Source: Microbacterium sp. cf046
Lineage (GTDB): Bacteria; Actinomycetota; Actinomycetes; Actinomycetales; Microbacteriaceae
Direction: 5' to 3'
DNA: 64,000 bases
NCBI RefSeq assembly: GCF_900114345.1
Contig: NZ_FOZJ01000003.1
Location: 248,001 to 312,000, forward strand
A program made the translations under genes and the position numbers. Below the pieces are notes generated by a model. The model was not told where the DNA came from. It saw only the letters and a list, made by a program, of their open reading frames with translations, and ran no database searches. Positions within the stretch are counted from its first letter, which is position 1, and every line of letters starts with the position of its first letter. Shown one piece after another: positions 16,340 through 23,888 of the stretch.

Positions 16340-17130
16340 AGTGTGCTCCTGAGGTATTCGATGGTGGTGCGGGTCCAGTCCCGCTCGGTTCGGATGGTGG
16401 TCTCGGCATCGCCCTGCCAGGGCAGCCAGTGCTCGACGATCTCGTTGACGGCGCGCTCACGCGGGCGGACGGTCTCGAGCAGGTGGGGGTAGTCGTGCAG
16501 GCCGGTGCCCATCGGGGCGCCGGAGTAGGTGAAGCCGACCCAGCCGTCCTGGCGTGCGAACGCGAAGTCCTTCACGTGCACGTTCGCGACGAGCGGGGCG
16601 GTGAGCTCGACGGCGTCGCGCGGACGCTCGAGCCGCGCGACGACATTGCCGGGGTCGAGGCAGATGCCCAGCTGCGGGCTGCCGAAGGAGTCCACGAGGC
16701 TCACGAGGTCGGCCGTCGCGATCTGCTCGTAGGTCTCCAGGGCGAGGGTGACGTCGGCGGCCTCGAACCCCGGGAGTGCGGCGCGGAGCTGATCCTCCGC
16801 TTCCGCGAGCGTCGGGCGCGAGTCGGGGCCGTAGAGCATGCTGCGGACCAGCCGCGCGTCGAACACCTCGGCGAGCACGAGGAACCGCCTGAGGTGCTCG
16901 GGGTCGATGCCCTTCGTGCCGAGTTCGACCGTGAGGCCGAGATCGCGTGCGGCGGATGCGGCATCCTGCAGCTCTGCATCGCTCATGAGTTCGAGGGGCG
17001 CGTAGTCGCAGATCTGGAACAGGTCGACATCGAGCGCGCGCGTGGCCTCGAGCGCGCCGATGAGCGACAGGGGATCATCGACCCGGTCGGAGTGCTGCCA
17101 GAAGAACGCGTACGTTCCGAGCCCGATCAC
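16336..17130 (-). CDS. oiaC: 3-oxo-isoapionate decarboxylase, xylose-isomerase-like TIM barrel
   Basis: 264 residues from GTG 17130, overlapping the lerI stop by 4 nt. MIGLGTYAFFWQ, VDLFQICDY, VELGTKGI, LALETYEQ, LGICLDPGN, NVHVKDFAF and VEHWLPWQG are spaced as in AP-endonuclease-2/xylose isomerase TIM barrels, with metal ligands Glu, Asp and His at strand ends. In the D-apionate pathway OiaC decarboxylates 3-oxo-isoapionate to L-erythrulose. The context (apnO after it, L-erythrulose kinase before it) fits this exactly. Confidence 0.75.
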   Translation of the reverse strand: MIGLGTYAFFWQHSDRVDDPLSLIGALEATRALDVDLFQICDYAPLELMSDAELQDAASAARDLGLTVELGTKGIDPEHLRRFLVLAEVFDARLVRSMLYGPDSRPTLAEAEDQLRAALPGFEAADVTLALETYEQIATADLVSLVDSFGSPQLGICLDPGNVVARLERPRDAVELTAPLVANVHVKDFAFARQDGWVGFTYSGAPMGTGLHDYPHLLETVRPRERAVNEIVEHWLPWQGDAETTIRTERDWTRTTIEYLRSTL

Positions 17131-18044
17131 GCGCTGTCCTCTCGGGTGTCCGCCGCGTGGGTGTCCTCCGCCTCGGTGCCGTCCGCCTTGGCGTCCTCCG
17201 CCGAACCCATGCTCTCGCCGCGAACCCCTGCGTTCCCAGGGCCAGGAGCGGATGGGTTCGCGGCGAGCATGTGGGTTCGGCGAGGGTGCGAGGCGGCCAG
17301 AGCCGCGGCCTCGTCGAGGACAGCGGCCAGCGCGTCGGGATCGTGGGCGAACCGACCGAGGAACAGACCGTCCACCGTGTGGCCGAGCTCGGTGAGCAGG
17401 CCGGGTCCCGCGGAGCCGCCGTAGATCACGGAGCTTCCGGAGCGGGCCGGGTCGGCGTTCAGCGCCGCGCGAAGGGCCAGCGTGACTTCGCTGATGTGCG
17501 CGCCCGGCGCCGGGGCCGGAGCTCCGATCGCCCAGACGGGCTCGTACGCCACGATCACCGCGCCGGTGGGCGCGCCGATGAGATCGCGCTCGAGCTGCGC
17601 GACGGTCGCCGCGGCGGCATCCTGCGCGTCGAGCCGCTCAGCCTCGCCGATGCAGAGGACCGGCGTGATGCCGTTGCGCAGGGCGGCTGCCGCTTTCGCG
17701 GCGGTCACCTCATCGGTCTCGCCGAACAGCCTCCGGCGCTCGGCGTGGCCGATCTCGGCGACGGTCACGCCGATCTCGGCGAGTTCGACGGCACTCACCT
17801 CACCGGTGTACGGCCCGCTGTCCTCGGTGGCGACGTCCTGTGCGCCGATCCGCACGGGGGTGCCGGCGAATGCGGCGATGGCGGGCAGCAGCTGGGGGTA
17901 GGTCGGGATCACGAAGAAGCCGACCTCGCCCGAGCTGACGGCGGGGTGTTCGCGCACGAGTCCGGCGACCCGCTCGAACCACTCCAGAGCCTCGCGATGA
18001 CCGAAGTACATCTTGAGGCTCACGCCCACCAGTGCGTGCGGCAT
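17127..18044 (-). CDS. lerI: L-erythrulose-1-phosphate isomerase (triose-phosphate isomerase homologue)
   Basis: 305 residues from ATG 18044 (TGATG overlap with derI). Residues 1-250 are a TIM: VGVSLKMYFG (Lys replaces the Asn-x-Lys of true TIM), VAEIGHAERRR with catalytic His, IVAYEPVWAIG with catalytic Glu and IYGGSAGPG phosphate loop. Together with the DhaK-type kinase and RpiB-type isomerase this matches LerI, which makes D-erythrulose-4-phosphate. Oddity: a 50-residue tail follows the TIM fold. It is coded by a palindromic repeat (17200-17281) and a low-complexity Asp/Glu/Ala stretch, and looks like an extension created by repeat insertion. Confidence 0.78.
   Translation of the reverse strand: MPHALVGVSLKMYFGHREALEWFERVAGLVREHPAVSSGEVGFFVIPTYPQLLPAIAAFAGTPVRIGAQDVATEDSGPYTGEVSAVELAEIGVTVAEIGHAERRRLFGETDEVTAAKAAAALRNGITPVLCIGEAERLDAQDAAAATVAQLERDLIGAPTGAVIVAYEPVWAIGAPAPAPGAHISEVTLALRAALNADPARSGSSVIYGGSAGPGLLTELGHTVDGLFLGRFAHDPDALAAVLDEAAALAASHPRRTHMLAANPSAPGPGNAGVRGESMGSAEDAKADGTEAEDTHAADTREDSA
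17200..17281. repeat. imperfect palindromic repeat, copy A (inside lerI 3' end)
   Basis: Outer arms GCCGAACCCA / TGGGTTCGGC and inner arms CTCGCCGCGAACCC / GGGTTCGCGGCGAG form a ~28-bp interrupted inverted repeat around a 26-nt centre. The GCGAACCC core and GCCGAACCCAT end recur at 22493 and 23677. It encodes about residues 255-282 of the lerI product. Confidence 0.8.
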
Positions 18045-18514
18045 CAGCAGCTGCCGGTGCTCTCGTATTCGCCGATGACGGCGACCTTCTCGGCGGATGC
18101 CGATGTCGGGTCGAACCGGTAGGTCAGCCACTCGCGCACGAGGCGGCGGGCGAGCTCGATGCCGACGACGCGCTGACCCATCGTGAGCACCTGCGCGTCG
18201 TTGGAGAGGACGCCCCGCTCCACCGAATAGCTGTCGTGCGCGGTGACCGCGCGGATGCCGGCGACCTTGTTCGCGGCGATCGCGACGCCCAGGCCGGTGC
18301 CGCAGATCAGCAGCGCGCGGTCCGCTTCGCCGGATGCGACGAGCTCGGCCGCGGCGATCGCGACGCGCGGGTACGCGGTGTGTCCGTCGGCATCCACGCC
18401 CACATCGACGAGCGATGCGACTCCTGGGTCGCCCTCGAGGTCCCGCTTGAGGATCTCCTTGTAGTCGAATCCGGCGTCGTCGCTGCCGATCACGATCCGC
18501 AGTGCTTCCGTCAT
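18044..18514 (-). CDS. derI: D-erythrulose-4-phosphate isomerase (RpiB/LacAB family)
   Basis: 156 residues from ATG 18514. RpiB-type: [42 protein letters not shown] (catalytic-type Cys and the anion-hole GTGLG) and [14 protein letters not shown]. The length fits the family. Next to lerK and lerI it would isomerise D-erythrulose-4-phosphate to D-erythrose-4-phosphate (DerI/EryI role) instead of acting on ribose-5-phosphate. The start is 1 nt after the lerK stop, so the genes are tightly coupled. Confidence 0.85.
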   Translation of the reverse strand: MTEALRIVIGSDDAGFDYKEILKRDLEGDPGVASLVDVGVDADGHTAYPRVAIAAAELVASGEADRALLICGTGLGVAIAANKVAGIRAVTAHDSYSVERGVLSNDAQVLTMGQRVVGIELARRLVREWLTYRFDPTSASAEKVAVIGEYESTGSC

Positions 18515-18515
18515 G

Positions 18516-20237
18516 TCAGTTCCTTTCGAGGACGGCGCCGACGGCCGTCGCGATGAGGGCGAGCGAGTGAGCGCCCGGGTCCGGGGTGCCGAGCGACTTC
18601 TCGGCGTGCGGACGGGCGCGGCCCATCCGGGGGAGCAGGTCCGCGGTGGATGCGGCGGCACGGGTCGCCGCGTCCGCCGCGGTGGCCCAGGCCGCGGCGA
18701 GGGAGGCGCCGGAGTCGATGCCGTGCGTGAGCTCGACGCTGAACGGGACGAGCGCGTCGACGAGGGTCTTGTCGCCGACTTCCGCCTTGCCGTAGGTCAT
18801 GACCGACTGCACGCCGGCGGCGACGCCGCTCGCCACATCGGCGGAGGACGGCGAGCCCACGTCGCCGAGCTTGCCGGCGAGGCTCGCCAGGATGAGCCCC
18901 CACAGCGCACCCGAGGTGCCGCCGGCGCGGTCCGACCAGGCATCGGCGGCGCGGGCCAGGACGGTCTGGGCGCCGGCTCCGGCATCCCGTGCGGCGATCG
19001 CCGCGTCGCGCGCGGCGTGCGATCCGCGCTGCATGCCGATGCCGTGGTCGCCGTCGCCCGCGATCGAGTCCAGGCGGCCGAGCTCGTCCACATGCGCATC
19101 GACCGTCGCGGCGATGGTCTCGACGGCCTGCGCGACAGTCGCGGCGATCGCGCGCGATGCCTCGTCGGACGGGGGGATCGCCTCGGCGGCGAGGTCCGCA
19201 TCGGCCGAGGCATCCGCCTGTGCCGCCGCGACCACCGAGCCGCGACGATACGCCGGGGTGTCCACCGGCGTGTCCCACAGGGCCTCGAGCTCGGCATCCG
19301 GCCAGAAGAGGGTCAGCGAGGTGCCTGCCATGTCGAAGCTCGTGCAGTACTCGCCGACGTGCGGATCGATGATCTCCACGCCCGCCGCGCCGAGGAGCTC
19401 GGCGATGCGCCGGTACACGACGAACATCTCCTCGTACTTGAGCGAGCCGAGGCCGTTGAGGATCGGCACCACGCGTGCGCCCGACACGTCGACGCCCTCG
19501 GGCACCTCGTCCAGCAGGCGGGAGACGAGCAGCTCCGCGAGACCGTCGGCGGTGGGGATGCCGGTCTCGTCGATTCCGGGTTCGCCGTGGATGCCGAGAC
19601 CGATCGCCATGCGCCCGTCCGGCACCGAGAACAGCGGCTGCTCCGCGCCGGGCAGCGTGCAGCCGGTGAAGGCGACGCCGAAGGAGCGCGTGCGCTCGTT
19701 CGCGAGCCCGGCGACCCGGGTCACACCCGCAAGGTCGTAGCCGGCCTCGGCGGCAGCCGCCGCGACCCGGAAGACTGTGAGGTCGCCGGCGATGCCGCGC
19801 CTCTTGTGCTTCTCGGCGGGGGACGCGCTGAAGATGTCGTCGGTCACCGCGACCGTGTCGCACGGGATGCCGTCGGCGCGCAGGCGCTCCTGCGCGGCAT
19901 CGAAGTTGAGCACGTCGCCGGCGTAGTTTCCGTAGGAGAAGAAGACGCCGCCCCCGCGCTCGGCCGCGGACGCGACCGCGTGGATCTGCTGCGTCGACGG
20001 CGACGCGAAGAGGTTGCCCATCGCGGCCCCGTGTGCGAGGCCCTGACCGACCAGTCCGCCGAACGCCGGGTAGTGCCCCGACCCTCCGCCGACCACGACC
20101 GCGACCTGGCCCTGCGGGACGACGGTGCTGCGCACGACCCCGCCCGTGACGCGGCGGACGTAGCGCTCGTTCGCCGCGACGAAGCCTGCGATCATCTCGT
20201 CGGCGAAGTCCGCCGGGTCGTTCCAGAGTCTCGTCAT
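18516..20237 (-). CDS. lerK: L-erythrulose kinase (DhaK-DhaL fusion)
   Basis: 573 residues from ATG 20237 (AGGAG 5 nt upstream). Residues ~1-330 are a DhaK domain ([23 protein letters not shown], and [11 protein letters not shown] with the substrate-linking His). Residues ~375-573 are a DhaL domain ([15 protein letters not shown] for Mg-[12 protein letters not shown]). Single-chain ATP-dependent dihydroxyacetone kinases have this layout. The lerI/derI/oiaC neighbourhood points to L-erythrulose as substrate, giving L-erythrulose-1-phosphate. First gene of the operon, divergent from the GntR regulator. A general dihydroxyacetone kinase role is the alternative. Confidence 0.82.
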   Translation of the reverse strand: MTRLWNDPADFADEMIAGFVAANERYVRRVTGGVVRSTVVPQGQVAVVVGGGSGHYPAFGGLVGQGLAHGAAMGNLFASPSTQQIHAVASAAERGGGVFFSYGNYAGDVLNFDAAQERLRADGIPCDTVAVTDDIFSASPAEKHKRRGIAGDLTVFRVAAAAAEAGYDLAGVTRVAGLANERTRSFGVAFTGCTLPGAEQPLFSVPDGRMAIGLGIHGEPGIDETGIPTADGLAELLVSRLLDEVPEGVDVSGARVVPILNGLGSLKYEEMFVVYRRIAELLGAAGVEIIDPHVGEYCTSFDMAGTSLTLFWPDAELEALWDTPVDTPAYRRGSVVAAAQADASADADLAAEAIPPSDEASRAIAATVAQAVETIAATVDAHVDELGRLDSIAGDGDHGIGMQRGSHAARDAAIAARDAGAGAQTVLARAADAWSDRAGGTSGALWGLILASLAGKLGDVGSPSSADVASGVAAGVQSVMTYGKAEVGDKTLVDALVPFSVELTHGIDSGASLAAAWATAADAATRAAASTADLLPRMGRARPHAEKSLGTPDPGAHSLALIATAVGAVLERN

Positions 20238-20317
20238 CGTGTCTCCTGGTTTCGCTCGCCGCAGACGGCGGTGTGTCGCTCGCACTGATGGCGAGCCATG
20301 GTGCTCGTCCGCCTATT

Positions 20318-20351
20318 GTGACAAACCGGTTGACCAATTGCAAGTGCAATT
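20318..20351. promoter_or_regulatory. divergent control region with inverted repeats for the GntR regulator
   Basis: Between lerK and gntR, AATTGCA-AG-TGCAATT (20336-20351) is a perfect 16-bp inverted repeat, and AACCGGTT lies in the adjoining GACAAACCGGTTGACC. Both are plausible FadR-subfamily operators controlling the operon and the regulator. Confidence 0.55.
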
Positions 20352-20378
20352 CCGGGCGCGGAGCGGTAGGTTGTCCCC

Positions 20379-21116
20379 ATGCCCGCCTACCCCGGAGATC
20401 GATCGGACGAGATCTCGGCCGCGCTCAGCGCGCTGCCGAGCGGTACGCCCGTCTCCGAGGTGGCCCGCCGTCTGCTCGACCTGTTCACCAGCGGCTCGAT
20501 CGCCCCGGGCACGAGGCTTCCTCCCGAGCGACAGCTCGCCAGCACGCTCGGAGTGGGTCGCTCGGCGGTGCGCGAAGCGCTCGCCGCGCTCGAGATCCTC
20601 GGAATCGTGGACGTGCGGCCCGGGTCGGGCACCTACCTGCGGGGCAACGCGAGCGAGCTTCTGCCGCAGACACTTCGGTGGGGCCTCCTGATCGGCGAGC
20701 GCAACACCGCGCAGCTGCTCGAACTGCGCTCCGGGCTGGAGATCTACGTCGCCCGCCTGGCGGCAGGTCGCGGCGACGCCGCCGAACTGCAGAAGGTATC
20801 GACGCAGCTCGAGCGCATGTCGGCGAACATCGACAATCTCAAGGCATTCGCCCGCGCCGACCTCGAGTTCCACCTCGCCCTCGGGCGGGCGGCGGGCAAT
20901 GACATGCTGGTCGACCTCCTGCAGGTGGTCCGGTCGCTGCTGCAGGTCTATGCCGACCGGGCGGTGCACGACCAGGCGGCGGCGGCGGTCGCCATCGACG
21001 AGCACGACGCCGTGTACCAGGCGGTCGTTCGCGGAGACGAGGATGCGGCGGCATCCGCGATGGCCGTGCACATGGCGACGGCATCCCGGCGTCTGTCCGC
21101 CGACGCCGCACGGTAG
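20379..21116 (+). CDS. GntR/FadR-family regulator (FCD domain)
   Basis: 245 residues. The winged HTH (PGTRLPPERQLASTLGVGRSAVREALAALEILGIV) is followed by an alpha-helical FCD domain with ADLEFHLALGRAAGND (metal-ligand Asp/His) and a late His in AVHMATASRR. FCD regulators usually respond to small organic acids or sugar acids, fitting an apionate or tetronate-type inducer. ATG 20379 follows TAGGTT by 6 nt (leaderless type). Divergent from lerK and 32 nt before the alditol oxidase gene, so it probably controls both directions. Confidence 0.88.
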   Translation: MPAYPGDRSDEISAALSALPSGTPVSEVARRLLDLFTSGSIAPGTRLPPERQLASTLGVGRSAVREALAALEILGIVDVRPGSGTYLRGNASELLPQTLRWGLLIGERNTAQLLELRSGLEIYVARLAAGRGDAAELQKVSTQLERMSANIDNLKAFARADLEFHLALGRAAGNDMLVDLLQVVRSLLQVYADRAVHDQAAAAVAIDEHDAVYQAVVRGDEDAAASAMAVHMATASRRLSADAAR

Positions 21117-21148
21117 CGTCGGCCGAAAGCTCGCTCGGAAGGAACCGC

Positions 21149-22399
21149 ATGACCGGCAATTGGGCAGGGACCTACGACTACGCGTCACCGCGCATCGTCA
21201 CCGCATCGTCCGTCGAGGAGGTGCAGCGCGCAGTCGCCGGAGGCGGCCGCGTGCACGCGCTCGGCACGCGTCACTCGTTCACCGACCTGCCCGACACCAC
21301 GGGGACGCTGATCGACCTCGCCGGGCTGACGGGCGGTTTCGCGCTCGACGAGGGCGCCTCGACCGTCGATGTCGCTGCGGGCACGCGGTACGGCGAACTC
21401 GCGCTGTGGCTCGATGCGCGCGGCTACGCGCTGCACAACCTCGGTTCGCTGCCGCACATCTCGGTCGGCGGTGCGACCGCGACGGCCACGCACGGCTCGG
21501 GCAACGCCAACGGCGTGCTCACGAGCGCGGTGCGCGGCATCCGCTACGTCGGCGCCGACGGCGACGTGCACGAGGTGCGGCAGGGCGATCCCGATTTCGC
21601 CGCGCTCGCCGTCGGCGTCGGCGGGTTCGGCGTGGTCGTGTCGCTCACCCTCGCCGTGCAGCCCACCTACCGCGCGCGTCAGGACGTCTACACCCGGGTC
21701 TCGTGGGATGCCGCGCTCGATCGGTTCGACGAGATCACCGGCGCCGGCTACAGCGTGTCGGTGTTCACGCGATGGGAGCCGGACCTGCTCGGCGACGTGT
21801 GGGTCAAGACCCGCCTCGAGGCGGACGACGATCCGGTGCCGGATGTGCTCCTGAATGGGAGTCGTGTCGTGGACGCGAACCCGCTCGAGGGGCTCCCCGA
21901 TCTCACCGAACTGGGCGGCGTGCCCGGACCCTGGCTGGCTCGGCTGCCGCACTTCCGGCTCGAGGGCAAGCCATCATTCGGAGACGAGATCCAGAGCGAG
22001 TACTTCGTGCCGCGGTCGGACGCGCCGGCGGCGCTGCGAGCGGTGCGCGAGCTCGCACCGAGGATCCAGCCCGTGCTGTTCGTCAGCGAGCTGCGGACGG
22101 CGGCATCCGACGATCTCTGGCTGAGCGGCGCATACCAGCGCGACTTCCTCGCGATCCACTTCACCTGGCACAACGACGATGCCGGCGTGCGGGCCGTGCT
22201 GCCCCTCGTCGAGGAGGCGCTGGCGCCGTTCCTCGCACGACCGCACTGGGGCAAGCTGCACCTGTTCGATGCGGCCGCGATCGCTCGGGTGCACCCGCGG
22301 CTCGCCGACGCGAGGGCCGTCTTCGAGCGGCTGGATCCAGAGGGCCGCTTCGTCAACGCGCACCTCGAGCGGGTTGGTCTGCGCGCGCCGCGCGGCTGA
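21149..22399 (+). CDS. FAD-dependent alditol oxidase
   Basis: 416 residues, close in length and layout to Streptomyces AldO. It has the VAO-type FAD-binding domain with GTRHSF (His42, position of the covalent FAD His46 of AldO), NLGSLPHISVGGATATATHGSGNANG, then a cap domain ending in FLARPHWGKLHLFDAAAIARVHPRL and LDPEGRFVNAHL. AldO oxidises terminal CH2OH of xylitol, sorbitol and other polyols with O2, giving the aldose and H2O2. Downstream of the GntR gene of the apionate cluster, it may produce the branched or tetrose sugar that the pathway uses. The true substrate is open. Confidence 0.85.
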   Translation: MTGNWAGTYDYASPRIVTASSVEEVQRAVAGGGRVHALGTRHSFTDLPDTTGTLIDLAGLTGGFALDEGASTVDVAAGTRYGELALWLDARGYALHNLGSLPHISVGGATATATHGSGNANGVLTSAVRGIRYVGADGDVHEVRQGDPDFAALAVGVGGFGVVVSLTLAVQPTYRARQDVYTRVSWDAALDRFDEITGAGYSVSVFTRWEPDLLGDVWVKTRLEADDDPVPDVLLNGSRVVDANPLEGLPDLTELGGVPGPWLARLPHFRLEGKPSFGDEIQSEYFVPRSDAPAALRAVRELAPRIQPVLFVSELRTAASDDLWLSGAYQRDFLAIHFTWHNDDAGVRAVLPLVEEALAPFLARPHWGKLHLFDAAAIARVHPRLADARAVFERLDPEGRFVNAHLERVGLRAPRG

Positions 22400-22492
22400 C
22401 TCTGCGCCTCTCAGTTCCTGAGCCGCTCACTGCCTGAGCCTCGCAAGGCCTGAGCCGCGCAGTGCTACGCCGCTCAGCCCGCGCAGCCTTCT

Positions 22493-22578
22493 GCGCCGAA
22501 CCCATAAGCTCCTCGCGAACCCTTGCGTTCGCGGGCGTACGAACGCAAGGGCTCGCGCGTAGGGCATGGGTTCGGCGC
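22493..22578. repeat. imperfect palindromic repeat, copy B
   Basis: 39-bp arms: GCGCCGAACCCAT...CGCGAACCCTTGCGTTCG pairs with CGAACGCAAGGGCTCGCG...ATGGGTTCGGCGC around an 8-nt centre. It lies between aldO (stop 22399) and the AbiEi/DUF559-like gene (stop 22596). The preceding 22414-22478 holds three short degenerate CCTGAGCC units. It shares ends and core with copies A and C. Confidence 0.8.
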
Positions 22579-22595
22579 CCGGGCTGAAGAATCCG

Positions 22596-23579
22596 TCAGC
22601 GCGCGGGAGCGATGCCGAAGGATGCGAGCCGGGAGCCGAGGGCCCGCGCCGTCGCGATGTGCGCGGAGCCCCAGCGGGCGAAGCGCCACTGACTGCGCCC
22701 TCGGATCCAGTCCTCCCGCTCCTTCTCGTCCTGCAGCGCCTTCCGGGAGGACGTGGTCCCGAGCATCTCCGTATCCAAGTACTTGCCCATTCCGTCGAAC
22801 TCACCCCACGCACGCACATCGTCGAGGCCGAAGTCGATCCGATAGACGGCGCCGTTCGGGCCGGGGAACGGCACCTGCAGACGAGGTCTGGCGAACCCGA
22901 GGTCGGCGAGATAGAGGCGACTCGTGCTCTCGCCGGGCAGCTGCGCACGTCCTTCGGCGAAGTCTGCGATCCAGCGCGCCTGGCGGATCCCTCGGGCTCC
23001 GGCGTTCCGGGCGATGCGTCCCTTCAACCCGGATCGCCACGTCTCAGCGGCTGCGTCGTCGTAGGTCAACCGCCCGTCGTCCCATGCGACGGAGCGCAGC
23101 GCTGCATCGGCGCATGCCAGCGCGGTCTCCCGCGATGTGGTGCGGATGAGGTCGTAGACCGTTCTCTGCAGTGACGTGACCGGGATGCCGCCCACGACCA
23201 CCCTGTCGGCGTCAGCGATCGCGATCTCGTGCCTCCGCAGGGCTCGGCCGCGCCTTACGATTCCGTCGGCGTGCGGCGTGCAGATGTGCGGAGCGCCGGC
23301 CTGATGCCGATAGAGCGGCAAGCCGTGCACGACGGCGGCCGACGCGAACGCGAAGACCGCGTCGTCGGATCGCCGGAACGCATCGGCCGCGACGACGGAG
23401 AGCAGGTGCCGAGACTCCCGGTAGGCGGCATCCCACCGATCGCTGCGGACGTACCGGCCGCGATGGACGGCGACGATCTCACCGCCGGATGCCATCGAGC
23501 GCACCCGCGACGCGGGAATCCCCTCGCGCTCGAGAGATGCCGTCGTGAGGAGCAGGGACCGTGCCTCATCGGGAGTCAT
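22596..23579 (-). CDS. AbiEi-type antitoxin-like protein with DUF559-like C-terminal domain
   Basis: 327 residues from ATG 23579. The N-terminal winged-helix part (LEREGIPASRVRSMASGGEIVAVHRGRYVR) is of the AbiEi antitoxin N-terminal type. The C-terminal part YRIDFGLDDVRAWGEFDGMGKY plus EKEREDWIR resembles the DUF559/PD-(D/E)XK nuclease-like domain common in actinobacterial proteins of this kind. No toxin (AbiEii) partner is adjacent. Palindromic repeats B (18 nt after the stop) and C (98 nt before the start) bracket it. Role unknown; a defence or selfish element is possible. Confidence 0.72.
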   Translation of the reverse strand: MTPDEARSLLLTTASLEREGIPASRVRSMASGGEIVAVHRGRYVRSDRWDAAYRESRHLLSVVAADAFRRSDDAVFAFASAAVVHGLPLYRHQAGAPHICTPHADGIVRRGRALRRHEIAIADADRVVVGGIPVTSLQRTVYDLIRTTSRETALACADAALRSVAWDDGRLTYDDAAAETWRSGLKGRIARNAGARGIRQARWIADFAEGRAQLPGESTSRLYLADLGFARPRLQVPFPGPNGAVYRIDFGLDDVRAWGEFDGMGKYLDTEMLGTTSSRKALQDEKEREDWIRGRSQWRFARWGSAHIATARALGSRLASFGIAPAR

Positions 23580-23676
23580 GGCAGCGAGCGTGCCCCCGCG
23601 GTGTCCGGCCACTTGAGCCTCGAGCACCCTCTGTGGAAACCTCCCCGAGCTCGAGCACCAGGGGAGGAATCCGCTT

Positions 23677-23763
23677 CGCCCGCGAACCCATACGTTCGCC
23701 GCGAACCCATGTGCTCCAACGCCCGAGACCATATGGGCTCGCGCTGAGAGTGTGGGCTCGGCG
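23677..23763. repeat. imperfect palindromic repeat, copy C
   Basis: CGCCCGCGAACCCATACGTTCGCCGCGAACCCATG on the left pairs imperfectly with CATATGGGCTCGCG...GTGTGGGCTCGGCG on the right. It shares the GCGAACCCAT core with copies A and B. It lies upstream of the AbiEi/DUF559-like gene. The rest of 23580-23879 (300 nt without a gene) holds this repeat and the tandem repeat at 23813. Confidence 0.72.
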
Positions 23764-23812
23764 GAGGAGGCGAGGGCACAGCGCGACGCCACAGAGTCAG
23801 GCCGCAGAGGGC

Positions 23813-23888
23813 GCGAGACCGATCAGCCGGTGCGAGACCGATCAGCCGGTGCGAGACCGATCAGCCGGTGCGAGACCGATCAGCCGGC
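23813..23888. repeat. four tandem copies of a 19-bp unit at the MFS gene stop
   Basis: GCGAGACCGATCAGCCGGT is repeated four times without gaps (only the last base of unit 4 differs). The last unit contains the last two codons and the TGA of the MFS gene, so each unit carries a copy of the gene's end (CCGGCTGATCGG on the minus strand). Likely slippage or duplication of the 3' end. Confidence 0.9.

Noticed and set aside
17127-18044. Housekeeping triose-phosphate isomerase
   Set aside because: The N-terminal Asn-x-Lys is changed, and it is overlapped with derI and oiaC, not with gapA/pgk; the LerI role fits better.
18511-20349. 612-codon minus-strand frame over lerK
   Set aside because: Arg-rich out-of-frame reading; the DhaK-DhaL fusion is in the other minus frame.
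23813-23888. CRISPR array
   Set aside because: Units are contiguous 19-mers without spacers, and no cas gene is near.
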